Part shown: positions 33,520 through 43,592 of the stretch, piece after piece | Layout of the letters: every line of letters begins with the position of its first letter | How positions within the stretch are numbered: position 1 is the stretch's first letter | The notes under the pieces: model-generated | What the model saw: the letters and a program-made list of their open reading frames with translations, nothing else | Database searches by the model: none | What the model was told of the DNA's origin: nothing | Assembly (NCBI GenBank): GCA_012270975.1 | Contig: JAAXHH010000121.1 | Location: 124,001 to 188,000, forward strand | Length of the DNA: 64,000 nucleotides | Reading direction: 5' to 3' | DNA from: Candidatus Latescibacterota bacterium | GTDB lineage: Bacteria; JAAXHH01 | Made by a program: the position numbers and the translations under genes

Positions 33520-34887
33520 ATGGAATTAGTGGAACGTGGTATCGTCTTTTTCGCCGATACCGCCTGGTCGTACCTGCTGTACCTGCTGATCGGCGGCGGC
33601 CTGTTTCTCCTGCTGTATTCCCGTTTCATGCCGCTCAGGCATTTCAAGCATTCTATCGAAATCATCCGCGGGAAATACGACGACCCGAACGAACCCGGCG
33701 ACATCACGCATTTCCAGGCGCTGGTCAGCGCCCTCGCGGCCACCATCGGCATGGGCAACATCTCCGGTGTGGCCGTCGCCATCGCGGTCGGCGGCCCGGG
33801 CGCCATGTTCTGGATGTGGGTAAGCGCTCTCGTCGGCATCGCGACCAAGTTCTTCACCTGTTCCCTGGCCATCATGTACCGGGGCAAGGACAGCGCCGGC
33901 AAGACGCAGGGCGGACCCATGTACGTCGTCCTGGAGGGACTGGGCCGGAACTGGAAGCCCCTGGCCGTTTTCTTCGCCATAGTCGCGGTGATCGGATGCC
34001 TGCCCCTGTTCCAGGTCAACCAGTTGGTGCAGATCATGCGCGACGTGATCTTCACACCCTTGGGCGTGGTCGGCGAAGATCATTTCTGGTTCGACCTCAC
34101 GGCCGGCGTCGTGTTGGTGCTGCTCGTCGGCACCGTCATATTCGGCGGCATCACCCGGATCGCCGACGTCGCCTCCCGGGTCGTTCCGGCCATGGTGATC
34201 CTGTACATGTTCTGCGCCCTGTGGATCATCGTGGCGAACTTCTCGGATGTACCGCGGTACCTCATGCTGATCGTCACCGACGCCTTCTCCGGAGAAGCCG
34301 CGGCGGGCGGTGCCGTGGGCGCGGTCATCATGACCGGCGTGCGCCGCGCCGCATTCTCGAACGAAGCGGGCATCGGCACCGAATCCCTCGTCCACGGGGC
34401 GACGAAAACCCGGGAGCCGACGCGCGAGGGCCTGGTGGCCATGTTGGAGCCCGTCATCGACACCATGATCGTGTGTACCTGCACGGCCCTCGTGATCATG
34501 ATGACCGGGGTATGGCAGACGACTTCCGACAACGGCGTGACGCTGACGGCCAACGCCTTCGAATCCGCCATGCCGGGTTTCGGCTCCTACATGCTGATCG
34601 TGTGCGTGCTCTTCTTCAGCACCAGCACGATATTCACCTATTCCTACTATGGAACGAAGTGCCTCGGTTTCCTGATCGGCGCCCGGTGGCAGTTTCTGTA
34701 CAACTACTTCTACGTTGGTTGCATCATCGCCGCCTCGGTGGCTTCGCTGGATACCGCCATTAGCATGATCGACGGCACGTTCGCCCTGATGGCCATCCCC
34801 ACCATGCTCTCGGCCCTGCTTCTGTCGCCCAGGGTGATGGCGGCGATGCGGGACTACCGGCGGCGCCATCAGCTAGGGTCGGGGTAG
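33520..34887 (+). CDS. Sodium:alanine/glycine symporter (AGCS family)
   Basis: 455 residues, about eleven membrane helices. The family signature is clear: ATIGMGNISGVAVAI, GGPGAMFWMW, KTQGGPMYVV and RRAAFSNEAGIGTESLVHGA. AGCS carriers import alanine or glycine with sodium. GGAGG precedes the ATG. The stop codon lies inside a perfect 32-bp tandem repeat (see that entry), so the 3' end has recently been duplicated. It lies upstream of the GH116 gene by 113 bases. Confidence 0.93.
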   Translation: MELVERGIVFFADTAWSYLLYLLIGGGLFLLLYSRFMPLRHFKHSIEIIRGKYDDPNEPGDITHFQALVSALAATIGMGNISGVAVAIAVGGPGAMFWMWVSALVGIATKFFTCSLAIMYRGKDSAGKTQGGPMYVVLEGLGRNWKPLAVFFAIVAVIGCLPLFQVNQLVQIMRDVIFTPLGVVGEDHFWFDLTAGVVLVLLVGTVIFGGITRIADVASRVVPAMVILYMFCALWIIVANFSDVPRYLMLIVTDAFSGEAAAGGAVGAVIMTGVRRAAFSNEAGIGTESLVHGATKTREPTREGLVAMLEPVIDTMIVCTCTALVIMMTGVWQTTSDNGVTLTANAFESAMPGFGSYMLIVCVLFFSTSTIFTYSYYGTKCLGFLIGARWQFLYNYFYVGCIIAASVASLDTAISMIDGTFALMAIPTMLSALLLSPRVMAAMRDYRRRHQLGSG

Positions 34888-34922
34888 CCGGGCGGCGCCA
34901 TCAGCTAGGGTCGGGGTAGCCG
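34859..34922 (+). repeat. 32-bp perfect tandem repeat across the symporter stop codon
   Basis: Bases 34859-34890 and 34891-34922 are identical over 32 positions; both contain the in-frame TAG and the codons for the last residues of the AGCS carrier. The unit is not a multiple of 3, so the second copy is non-coding. It looks like a fresh slippage duplication or a short assembly artefact. Confidence 0.9.
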
Positions 34923-35000
34923 GCGACAATTCAACTTCCGGAGTTACGCGGCGGACTCCACAGACTCATTCAGATTGCACGTTCAGAAGGGACGAATGCC

Positions 35001-37643
35001 ATGACGTGGCCCGTTCTACATCACTACGACCAGGATCATCTCGCACGAATCGCCCTGCCCCTGGGTGGCATCGGCACGGGGACGGTTTCCCTGGGAGGGC
35101 GGGGCGACCTCCGGGACTGGGAGCTGATGAATCGCCCGGCCAAGGGATTCATTCCCGGGCGGGACACCCGGTGTCCCCCTTCGTTCGTACTGTATGCGCG
35201 GCCAGAAGGCGGCGATTCGGTGACCCGCCTGCTCGAAGGTCCCTTGGAGTACTTCGAATACGAAGGCGCGAGCGGCAGCCCCGCCGCCAATCACGGCCTG
35301 CCGCGCTTCGCCCGGTGCGCCTTCGACGCGGCCTATCCCTTCGGCCGGGTCCATCTGTTCGACGATGACGTGCCGGTCGACGTGCGCCTGGAAGCCTTCA
35401 ATCCCCTCATCCCCTGCGACGCCGACCGCAGCGGACTGCCCGTGGCGGTCCTCCGGTACGTGCTGACCAATCGGACCGACGTTCCCGTTTCGGCTGCCGT
35501 TTGCGGATCGATCCCCAATTTCATCGGTATGGACGGCACGGATGGGGCCTGCAGCGAAAACCGGAACCGTTACCGCGCCGGCGACAGGTATCGCGGGCTG
35601 TTCATGGCCTCGAAGGGCGTGGACCGGGAGGCTGCGCAGTGGGGCACGATGGCACTGGTGACGACGGCGGAGCAGGTCAGCTACCGCACCGCCTGGCGCG
35701 ACGACCGCTGGGGCACTCCGCTGCTGGATTTCTGGGACGAATTCAGCGCCGGCGGTGTGCTTACGGATCGGGAAACCGGCAACAATGACCGCCCTATGGC
35801 CTCCCTGTCGGCCCGGATCGACCTGGCGCCCGGGGAAACAGCCACCGTGACCTTCGTGCTGGCCTGGCATTTTCCCAACCGGTATACCTGGACGCCCGCG
35901 ACGAAGGAGGACATGACGGTGGGCGGCGATACGGAGACCACCGACGAAGACGCCTGTTGCGAAGACAGCGAGGGCTGTTGCGAGGGCAGCGGCAGCAGTA
36001 GCAGTGACTGCTGCGACGAGGGTAGCGACTGCTGTGACGACGGCGATGCCTGTTGCGACACAGGCGATTGTATTGGAAACTACTATGCGACGCGGTTCGA
36101 GGATGCCTGGGACGTGGTGGAGAACGTCGTACCCGACCTGGACAACCTGGAAGCGGACACGTTGCGTTTTGTCGAGGCGTTCTGTAGTTCGGACCTGCCC
36201 GAGCTAGTTAAGGAAGCGGCGCTGTTCAACCTGAGCACCCTGCGCAGCCAGACCTGCTTCCGCACGCCCGACGGCCGCTTCTACGGCTGGGAGGGATGTC
36301 ACGACGCGGCGGGATGCTGCCTGGGCTCCTGCACGCATGTATGGAACTACGAGCAGTCCACGGCCTTCCTCTTCGGCGACCTGGCGCAGACCATGCGCGA
36401 AGTGGAATTCGCCCATGCCACCGACGAAAACGGGCTGATGAGCTTCCGCGTCTGGCTTCCACTGGCCAGGGCCCGCAACTTCAATCGCGCGGCGGCCGAC
36501 GGCCAGATGGGCTGTGTCATGAAGATGTACCGCGAGTGGCAACTTTCAGGCGACGACGGACGGCTGCGAGCCCTATGGCCCGACGTGAAGAAATCGCTGG
36601 CCTTCTGCTGGATACCCGGCGGATGGGACGCCGACCGTGACGGCGTCATGGAAGGCTGCCAGCACAATACAATGGACGTGGAGTACTTCGGTCCCAATCC
36701 CCAGATGGAGTTCTGGTACCTAGGCGCCCTGCGCGCCGCGGAAGAGATGGCCCGCTACCTCGGGGACGACGACTTCGCCGGGGAATGCCGGGACCTTTAC
36801 GAGCGCGGAAGCGCATGGACCGACGCGCATCTCTTCAACGGCGAGTACTACGAACACAAAATCCGGCCGCCGCGTAGCGCGGAAGACATCGCGGAAGGAC
36901 TGACCGTCGGCATGGGGCCGAAGGATCTGTCGAACCCGGACTACCAGCTCGGTTCTGGCTGCCTGGTGGACCAGCTCGTCGGCCAGTACATGGCCCATGT
37001 CTGCGGCCTGGGATACCTAGCGGACTCCGGCAAGGTCCGCAGATCGCACCAGAGCATCCTCGCGTACAACCGGCTGGAGGGCTTCCAGCGTCACACCAAC
37101 GTCATGCGGTCCTATGTCCTCGGCGACGAGTCGGCGCTGCTCATGGCGTCCTATCCGAAGGACCGCCCCGACAATCCCTTCTCCTACTTCACCGAAGTCA
37201 TGACCGGTTTCGAATACACCGCGGCCATCGGCATGCTCTACGAGGGCATGGTCGATGAGGGCCTGGCCTGCATCCAGGACATCCGCGACCGGTACGACGG
37301 CCGCAGGCGCAATCCCTTCGACGAGGCCGAGTGCGGACATCACTATGCCCGGGCCATGGCCGCCTGGGCCGCCCACCTCGCGCTGACCGGCTTTCACTAC
37401 TCCGCCGTCACGAAGACCATGACTTTAACCGACCGGCCGGGCCGGTATTTCTGGTCGACCGGATATGCGTGGGGGATGTGCGTGGTATCGCGTAACGGCG
37501 AAGGACTGCGGGCGGAGCTGAGCGTCCTTCATGGAGTACTCAAGCTGTCGTGGATGCGCCTCGGAGATGCGGGCGAGGCGGCGTTCGATCCGATACTCGA
37601 ACTGGCAGCGGGTGAAGGCAGGAAGATTCAGATCACCCAGTAA
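35001..37643 (+). CDS. GH116-family glycosidase with a cysteine-rich acidic insert
   Basis: 880 residues without a signal peptide. The N-terminal beta domain (1-310, starting HLARIALPLGGIGTGT and SLGGRGDLRDWE) and the C-terminal (alpha/alpha)6 domain from about 365 (FYGWEGCHDAAGCCLGSCTHVWNYEQS, HNTMDVEYFGPNP, GSGCLVDQ, FSYFTEVMTGFEY) are those of GH116, the glucosylceramidase/beta-glucosidase family. The aspartate in HNTMD corresponds to the family acid/base. Between the two domains, residues 319-357 are an insert of five CC pairs plus one C separated by D/E/G/S, unlike anything expected in the family. Expected to be cytoplasmic; it may act on glucosides or xylosides. Confidence 0.88.
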   Translation: MTWPVLHHYDQDHLARIALPLGGIGTGTVSLGGRGDLRDWELMNRPAKGFIPGRDTRCPPSFVLYARPEGGDSVTRLLEGPLEYFEYEGASGSPAANHGLPRFARCAFDAAYPFGRVHLFDDDVPVDVRLEAFNPLIPCDADRSGLPVAVLRYVLTNRTDVPVSAAVCGSIPNFIGMDGTDGACSENRNRYRAGDRYRGLFMASKGVDREAAQWGTMALVTTAEQVSYRTAWRDDRWGTPLLDFWDEFSAGGVLTDRETGNNDRPMASLSARIDLAPGETATVTFVLAWHFPNRYTWTPATKEDMTVGGDTETTDEDACCEDSEGCCEGSGSSSSDCCDEGSDCCDDGDACCDTGDCIGNYYATRFEDAWDVVENVVPDLDNLEADTLRFVEAFCSSDLPELVKEAALFNLSTLRSQTCFRTPDGRFYGWEGCHDAAGCCLGSCTHVWNYEQSTAFLFGDLAQTMREVEFAHATDENGLMSFRVWLPLARARNFNRAAADGQMGCVMKMYREWQLSGDDGRLRALWPDVKKSLAFCWIPGGWDADRDGVMEGCQHNTMDVEYFGPNPQMEFWYLGALRAAEEMARYLGDDDFAGECRDLYERGSAWTDAHLFNGEYYEHKIRPPRSAEDIAEGLTVGMGPKDLSNPDYQLGSGCLVDQLVGQYMAHVCGLGYLADSGKVRRSHQSILAYNRLEGFQRHTNVMRSYVLGDESALLMASYPKDRPDNPFSYFTEVMTGFEYTAAIGMLYEGMVDEGLACIQDIRDRYDGRRRNPFDEAECGHHYARAMAAWAAHLALTGFHYSAVTKTMTLTDRPGRYFWSTGYAWGMCVVSRNGEGLRAELSVLHGVLKLSWMRLGDAGEAAFDPILELAAGEGRKIQITQ
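35955..36071 (+). other. Cys-Cys/acidic repeat insert in GH116
   Basis: The 39 encoded residues contain eleven cysteines, ten of them as CC pairs, in units like DCCDEGS and DCCDDGD. The DNA is an imperfect repeat of a GACTGCTGC-type unit. It sits exactly at the inter-domain boundary. Confidence 0.85.
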
Positions 37644-37692
37644 TCCGGACCGATTCCTCGTCCCGATCCGGCCTGTTGCAAGTCGGCCCGGC

Positions 37693-40149
37693 CTACGGCA
37701 CCACCACCATGAAGTTGACCGACTTGGAGACGGAGATGTTCGTATGCCGGTCCGTCAGCGTCAAGGTCAGCACATACTCCCCGGCCTCGAGATCCGCGGT
37801 ATCCAGGGCGGTGTACTCCGCCTCTTCCGCCGAACCCCCCTCGCCTTCGAAGAACGACATAACCGTCTGCATGTCGTCCGGCCGTCTCGCCCTCCTGTTT
37901 CGAAGGGCGGGCATACCCCTGGGCGTGATCTCGTAGAGGGTCTCGTACGAAGTGCGCCCGGCTCCATCCAAATCCAGGTTGTACACCTCGTAGTATACGT
38001 AGACCAGTTGCCCGCGTTGGTACAGCCGGCCCGGATTGGGTACGATGTTCAGTCCCTTGCGAACAAAAGGCCCCGGACTCGGTGATGGAGTGATACCGGT
38101 GGACAGCTTGAGATCGCTGATGAGCAGGTCGCTGCCGCGGTAGTCGGAGAAGGACACCTGCTTCCTGTATACACCTACGCGCTGCGTGGCCTCGTCCCGC
38201 ATCTCCACGGCCGCAGTGAACGTGCCGGATGGCGTGATCGGGTTTGCGGCCAGCGTAAATGCGGCGCCCTGGAACTCCTGGCTGGCCGCTTGCCGTTCGA
38301 GCCGTGCTATGGGTCCGAACCGGAACTTGCGCGAAAAGGCGGGGGCCTGGACCGAATCGCGCAGGGTAACCTGGTTGTCGAGCCAGGTCCGGTCGCCCTT
38401 TTCGTCGGTAATGTCTCCGAACTGCCAGGCTGGAATGCTGTAGGAGAAATCCACCTCGGTAGCTCCGCCTTCGCCACGGAAAGAAACCGCGTCGAAGGCG
38501 TATTCGAAGGTATCCCCTCCGAAGTCATGCGCGTATACCTCCGGGCTTCGGGCGATCAGAGCGGCGGCCTGTCGACGGGGGTGGTTCGTATCCTGGGCAC
38601 CGATGGCATTGGGCTGCATGGAGGCATCACTGCTTTCATCGGCGGTAAGCGTTTCCAGCGGATAATCGAATCGGCCTCCACCCATCTGGTCCACGAAGAA
38701 CAGTTCCAGTTTATGGGGCACATACACCCAGCTTTCCGCCATGTACGAAGACCCCATTTCTCTTCTTTGCTTGACGGCCTGTTCATACAAGAGTTGTTCC
38801 AATGGCTTATTACCCACGTTAATATCATCATCCATCGCAGGCGCCCCAAAACCGCTTCGCATCTTCTTGTCTGAATCAAATACTTTCGACACCTCGCCGC
38901 GGTTGACCTTCAACTGGTATCCAAACTGTAGGTTCTGCTCCCGAATCGCGTCCACGGCCGGGTTGTTTGAAGCCATAAACAACGCATAAGGATCCTCGTT
39001 CGCCCGGACCATGAAGCGACGCCGGTCGTCGGGCGGTCCATATCTGACATGGATTTCACCGCGCCGATCATAGGGAAACTTCTTCTCCGAAAAGTGGATA
39101 CGGGCATACATGACGCGCTGGTAATGTTCCACCAGCCGCTCGTTTTCGATCGTGGCCGGGTTGGCGTCCCGCTCGTTCCAGAACGTTCGCCAGAGCGCCT
39201 CGCGTTCCGGTTCGGATGCCGCCTCCCAGGCTTTCAATTCGTCCGGCGGGGCGACGTGGCTCAGATCCCGATACACCGCCTGTTCATCGGCGTCCAGCTG
39301 CGAGATGTAGGACTCCAGCGCCTCCTGAATTCGATCGTACTGCTGGTCCGATCCCAGCGCCAGTACCTCGAATTGGGAAAGCATGGTGCGGATCCTGTCC
39401 GGCGTATCCTCACCCCACTCTCGTATGATCGCTCTGAGTTCCTCTGCGCCCAGATCGTAGCGCTCGGTTCGGTGACTCACGTTGGCGAATCGCAACAACG
39501 CCTCGCTGTGTTCCGGGTTTACGCGGTATTGCCGGATATAGGCGGAGATCGCCTTGTCAGGCTCAGGTTCCTCAGGACTATCATAACAACGGCCGAGCTG
39601 GAAGTACGCGTCAGGATGGGAGGAATCCAGTTCTATCGTTTTAAGGAAATACCTTCTGCCGTCCCTGTCGCCGCCGATCAACCGACCCGAGCGCTCCTGG
39701 TCCATGTAGGTCATACCTAGATAGTACTGTATGTCCGCGTTTCCTGGATCGCTCTCGGCGGCTTTGCGGTAGGCTTTGCGGGCATCCAGTCGCCTGTTGG
39801 GCAGATCCATGTATACCATGCCCATGCCTACGTGGCCGGGAGCCCAACTCTTGTCCAATTGTACAACTCGTCTGAATGCTTTAATCGCTTCGCCACGGTT
39901 TCCCAGGGCGAACCATGTCATGCCGAGCCAGTAACGGGCGTGAGCAGATCGTCCCTCCTCGCGCACGGCCTGTTGAAGGCGTGGCAGGGCTTCGTCGTAC
40001 AGTCCATGTTGATAGAGGGTCCTGCCGGTTTCGAGGGATGACAGGCCGCCTGATCCAAACGTGGAATCCGGCGGGACGGCCCGGGCATTTGACTGGCCGT
40101 ACAGGGGGAGTGCGATCACGGCGACCGCCAGGAGCAGGACAACGCGCAT
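37693..40149 (-). CDS. TPR / GWxTD-domain secreted protein
   Basis: 818 residues with signal peptide MRVVLLLAVAVIALPLYG. TPR repeats run from about 40 to 280 (YWLGMTWFALGNRGEAIKAF, YYLGMTYMDQE, AYFQLGRCYD). At about 340-400 is a GWxTD-type module: FWNERDANPATIENERL followed by RRGEIHVRYGPPDDRR, although the GWxTD tetrad itself is not exact (FPYDRRGE). The rest is beta-rich. GWxTD proteins are known mainly from the FCB superphylum and have no established function. AAGGAGG precedes the ATG. It is 116 bases downstream of the MacB-like permease on the same strand. Confidence 0.8.
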   Translation of the reverse strand: MRVVLLLAVAVIALPLYGQSNARAVPPDSTFGSGGLSSLETGRTLYQHGLYDEALPRLQQAVREEGRSAHARYWLGMTWFALGNRGEAIKAFRRVVQLDKSWAPGHVGMGMVYMDLPNRRLDARKAYRKAAESDPGNADIQYYLGMTYMDQERSGRLIGGDRDGRRYFLKTIELDSSHPDAYFQLGRCYDSPEEPEPDKAISAYIRQYRVNPEHSEALLRFANVSHRTERYDLGAEELRAIIREWGEDTPDRIRTMLSQFEVLALGSDQQYDRIQEALESYISQLDADEQAVYRDLSHVAPPDELKAWEAASEPEREALWRTFWNERDANPATIENERLVEHYQRVMYARIHFSEKKFPYDRRGEIHVRYGPPDDRRRFMVRANEDPYALFMASNNPAVDAIREQNLQFGYQLKVNRGEVSKVFDSDKKMRSGFGAPAMDDDINVGNKPLEQLLYEQAVKQRREMGSSYMAESWVYVPHKLELFFVDQMGGGRFDYPLETLTADESSDASMQPNAIGAQDTNHPRRQAAALIARSPEVYAHDFGGDTFEYAFDAVSFRGEGGATEVDFSYSIPAWQFGDITDEKGDRTWLDNQVTLRDSVQAPAFSRKFRFGPIARLERQAASQEFQGAAFTLAANPITPSGTFTAAVEMRDEATQRVGVYRKQVSFSDYRGSDLLISDLKLSTGITPSPSPGPFVRKGLNIVPNPGRLYQRGQLVYVYYEVYNLDLDGAGRTSYETLYEITPRGMPALRNRRARRPDDMQTVMSFFEGEGGSAEEAEYTALDTADLEAGEYVLTLTLTDRHTNISVSKSVNFMVVVP

Positions 40150-40265
40150 GTCATTATCCTCCTTCGACCGTTCAGGATTTGAACTACCTCACCCTTGCCG
40201 TATCGCAAGTCGGCTATCTGTTAAGATAACCAAAACAACCCGGACCAACCACCACCTTTTAGCTG

Positions 40266-42800
40266 TTATCCCACCCGCAAGGTTTCCACCGGATCCGTTC
40301 CTGCCGCCCGAAGTGTCTGGGAACTGACGGTAATCCAGGCGATCAGCAACCCGAGCAGACCCGCGGCCGGGAACAGCAGCAGAGAAATATCCGTGTGATA
40401 TGCGAAATCCCGAAGCCATCGGTGCATGAAGACGTAAGCCACCGGCCAGGCGATGATATTGGCGACCGCGACCAGGACGGTGGTTTCCTTAGAAAGCAGC
40501 AGGATGAGGCGCCCCACCGGCGCGCCCAGGGTCTTTCGTATGCCGATTTCCCGGGTGCGTTGCCGAGTCGTGAATACGGCCAGCCCGAACAGACCCAGGC
40601 ACGCCGTGAATACGGCCAATGCGGCAAACAGGGTGACCACCCGGCCCTGCAGTCGATCCGACCGATAGAGCCGATCCACGTCGTCTTCGAGAAACGTGTA
40701 CGTGAAGGGGATATCGGGTGTCGATTCCTTCCAGAGCCCTTCCAGGTTCCGTAGCGTTTCGGTCGGATTGCCGGGCTCTAACCGGATGGCGACGATTCCG
40801 CTGCCAGGGACCGTGATCAGTAGCGGTTCGATCGGGTCGTGCAAACTCTTGAGATGGAAGTCCTCCACGACACCGACCACCCGAATTTGTATACCTGCTA
40901 TCCCGACGAAACGCTCTATCGCTTCCTCCGGAGACGACCATCCCAGGCGTCTGGCCGCCTCTTCGTTGAGCAGGCAGCCATCGATGACGGATTGAACACT
41001 GCCATCAGGTTGTGGTATCAGCCTGAGATCTCGTTCGAAGGATACGTCCCGCCCGCCCAGTAGTCTGAGACCGAGGGTGCTGACGTAACCGCCTGTCGTG
41101 GCCACCATCTGCATTTGCTCGGGTTGCGCTTCGGGGTCGTCTCCGCGCCCCACCGGCACGAACTGCAGCCTTCCCCGGCCGGCCGCGCGTCCGGGAATGT
41201 AATTCGCGCTGGTGACGCTGGTTACCCCTGCTTGTTGTGGAATCCGATTGATGACCAGGTTGAAATCCATGCCCTCGATTTCAGGAAAGACCACGACGTG
41301 TTCCTTTTCGAATCCAGGATGTCTGTCCCGCATGAATCCGAGCTGCTGATACACGATGCCGGTCCCGATCATGAGCGCTATGGCAATCGAGAACTGAACG
41401 ACCACCAGCGTCCTCCTCAGTGCGACCGCATCGGCTGTTTTCGAAGCGCCGCCAAAGACTGTAGCCGGCGCGATCCGGGAGAGCAGCAGCGCCGGATACC
41501 CTCCGGCGAGTACGCCGACGATGAAAATGATGCCGATACCTCCAAGGACGGACCACGGCTCGAGTGACGGCATGGACAACGCGTAACCGGTCATGGATCG
41601 AAACACGGGCAGGATCGCCCACAGTATGCCCAGGGCAATGAGGAATACGATACCGCTGAAGAGGATCGTTTCGCCCATGAACTGGCGGACGATCTGTTCC
41701 CGCGTCGCGCCGACAGCCTTTCGCAAGGCGATCTCCCGGGCGCGGGTGATGGTCCGGACAATGGCCAGATTCGTAAAGTTCATGCACGCGATCAGCAGGA
41801 TGAAGACCGCGATCGCCATCAGCATCCAGATAAACATTACGTTGCCGTTCGATTCCATCTCGTGTTCCAGGTTGGAGTAGAGGTGGATATCGTAGAGCGG
41901 CTGCAGCCTGTACGGCTCCGGGAGGGCTATCGAGCGAATTTCAGCGGGCAGATGTTCTTCGAGACGCGCCTGAAGTTGTGCTTCTATTTCATCCGCCGAC
42001 GGGGCGCCGGTTGGAAGCCGGAGGTACACATAGACCGTTTTGAACAGCCGCCCCAACCAGCCTTCCGTCGGGCCCGGCACGGTTCCTGCAGGCAGAAGGA
42101 GATACGTATAGAACCAGTTGCGTCCTGTCCAACTCGTTAACAGGCCTAGCGGGTCCCCCCTGGCCGATTCGGTGGTCATGGAAACGTAGAAATCGGGATG
42201 GTAATGCGCGTAGGGGGCCGGATCTTCCATGACGGCCGTGATGGTGAACGAAAACATGTTGTCGCCGGTGATCACCTTCCCGATCGGATCTTCTTCACCA
42301 AAGTATTTGCGGGCCATGGATGCGCTGATGACCATCGTGTTCGGCGCGGTGAGAGCGGTGGCGGGATTGCCTCGTACGAGGGGTACGTCGAATACGTCGA
42401 AGAGGTTGCCGTCGGCCCAGTACACCTGCTGCTCGTAGAAACGCCTGGTCTCCGTTGCGAAGAGCCACTGACCGATCGTTCCGCGCAGACGCACGACTTC
42501 CTGTACCTGGGGAAGTTGTTCTTCGATGAGAGTTCCCAACGCACCGGGCGTCCGGGCCGTCCTGTCCGTGACGATGCGATAGATGCGGTCCCCCTGGGTG
42601 TTGTGCTGATCGTAGCTCAGTTCGTCACGGACGTACAGCAGAATGATCAGGCAGCACGCCATGCCGATGGCGAAGCCCATGACGTTGATCGCAGAATGGG
42701 CCCTTGACCCGAGGCTATGCCGCCATGCAGCGAGCAGGTAATGTCCCGCCGTAGACAGCATGCGCTCACGTCTGAAAGCGATTCTTCCCATCGTTTTCAT
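40266..42800 (-). CDS. MacB/FtsX-type ABC transporter permease
   Basis: 844 residues with the arrangement of large MacB-like permeases: an N-terminal helix (INVMGFAIGMACCLIILLYV), a periplasmic core domain (about 60-295), three further helices (FILLIACMNFTNLAIVR, GIVFLIALGILWAIL, GIIFIVGVLAGGYPALL), a second helix-plus-core repeat (VVVQFSIAIALMIG) and a final FtsX domain with REIGIRKTLGAPVGRL. The double REIALRKAVGA / REIGIRKTLGA motifs mark two FtsX domains in one chain. Such systems couple ATP hydrolysis to periplasmic export work (peptides, antibiotics, lipoproteins). Its ATPase starts 1 base away at 42802. Confidence 0.9.
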   Translation of the reverse strand: MKTMGRIAFRRERMLSTAGHYLLAAWRHSLGSRAHSAINVMGFAIGMACCLIILLYVRDELSYDQHNTQGDRIYRIVTDRTARTPGALGTLIEEQLPQVQEVVRLRGTIGQWLFATETRRFYEQQVYWADGNLFDVFDVPLVRGNPATALTAPNTMVISASMARKYFGEEDPIGKVITGDNMFSFTITAVMEDPAPYAHYHPDFYVSMTTESARGDPLGLLTSWTGRNWFYTYLLLPAGTVPGPTEGWLGRLFKTVYVYLRLPTGAPSADEIEAQLQARLEEHLPAEIRSIALPEPYRLQPLYDIHLYSNLEHEMESNGNVMFIWMLMAIAVFILLIACMNFTNLAIVRTITRAREIALRKAVGATREQIVRQFMGETILFSGIVFLIALGILWAILPVFRSMTGYALSMPSLEPWSVLGGIGIIFIVGVLAGGYPALLLSRIAPATVFGGASKTADAVALRRTLVVVQFSIAIALMIGTGIVYQQLGFMRDRHPGFEKEHVVVFPEIEGMDFNLVINRIPQQAGVTSVTSANYIPGRAAGRGRLQFVPVGRGDDPEAQPEQMQMVATTGGYVSTLGLRLLGGRDVSFERDLRLIPQPDGSVQSVIDGCLLNEEAARRLGWSSPEEAIERFVGIAGIQIRVVGVVEDFHLKSLHDPIEPLLITVPGSGIVAIRLEPGNPTETLRNLEGLWKESTPDIPFTYTFLEDDVDRLYRSDRLQGRVVTLFAALAVFTACLGLFGLAVFTTRQRTREIGIRKTLGAPVGRLILLLSKETTVLVAVANIIAWPVAYVFMHRWLRDFAYHTDISLLLFPAAGLLGLLIAWITVSSQTLRAAGTDPVETLRVG

Positions 42801-42801
42801 C

Positions 42802-43476
42802 TTACGCCTCCCCGTTCACGATGCGTCCGTCGAAGAGCCGGATGGTCCGGTGGGCGTGGTCGGCCAGCGCCTGGTCGTGGGTCACCATGATGATGGTCGT
42901 GCCCGCCTCGTTCAGGCCGTTCAGCAGTTCCATCACCTCCGCGCCGTTGGCCGAGTCCAGGTTACCCGTGGGCTCGTCCGCCAGGATCAGCTTCGGGTTG
43001 CCGATGACCGCCCGCGCCACGGCCACGCGCTGCTGCTGCCCGCCGGAAAGCTGCTGCGGGAAGTGATTCCTCCGGTGCGGGATCTGCATGTGCTCCATGG
43101 CCGCTTCCACCCGTGCCTTGCGCTCCGCCTTGGAGGTGCCCAGGTAGATCAGCGGCAGCTCGATGTTCTCGTAGACGGTGAGCTCGTCGATCAGGTTGAA
43201 GCTCTGGAAGACGAAGCCGATGTTGTTCTTGCGCAGGTTGGCTCTTTGCCGCTCGGAGTGGCCGGACACTTCCTCGCCGACGAAGTGGTACTCCCCGCCC
43301 GTGGGGTTGTCGAGGAGGCCGAGGATGTTGAGGAGGGTGGACTTGCCGCAGCCCGAGGGTCCCATGACGGCCACGAACTCTCCTTCGTTCACGGTCATGG
43401 TCACGTCGTTCAGCGCCGTGGTCTCCACCTCTTCGGTCGCGTAAAGCTTCTTGAGGTTCTTAGTCTCAATCATCAT
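42802..43476 (-). CDS. ABC ATPase of the MacB/LolD type
   Basis: 224 residues from the ATG at 43476, 7 bases after AGGAGG; a GTG at 43479 is an alternative. Walker A GPSGCGKST, signature [14 protein letters not shown], Walker B LILADEPTGNLD and the H-loop VTHDQ are all intact, and the TGNLDS wording is that of the LolD/MacB/FtsE group. It partners the permease at 40266, whose start is 1 base beyond the stop. Confidence 0.93.
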   Translation of the reverse strand: MMIETKNLKKLYATEEVETTALNDVTMTVNEGEFVAVMGPSGCGKSTLLNILGLLDNPTGGEYHFVGEEVSGHSERQRANLRKNNIGFVFQSFNLIDELTVYENIELPLIYLGTSKAERKARVEAAMEHMQIPHRRNHFPQQLSGGQQQRVAVARAVIGNPKLILADEPTGNLDSANGAEVMELLNGLNEAGTTIIMVTHDQALADHAHRTIRLFDGRIVNGEA

Positions 43477-43592
43477 CACACGCCTCCTTTTGCGGTTGAG
43501 TCTGCTATGCGCCGCTCCTTAATCATTCGACTTACGAACAATGCGCGTTGTTTCGTTCCGATGTGAGGATATATGGTGTCTTAGGGTATCGG

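Noticed and set aside
40150..40265. Possible tRNA on the minus strand, from a GTTCAAATCC sequence and two small hairpins
   Set aside because: The T-stem bases do not pair and no acceptor stem or cloverleaf can be formed.
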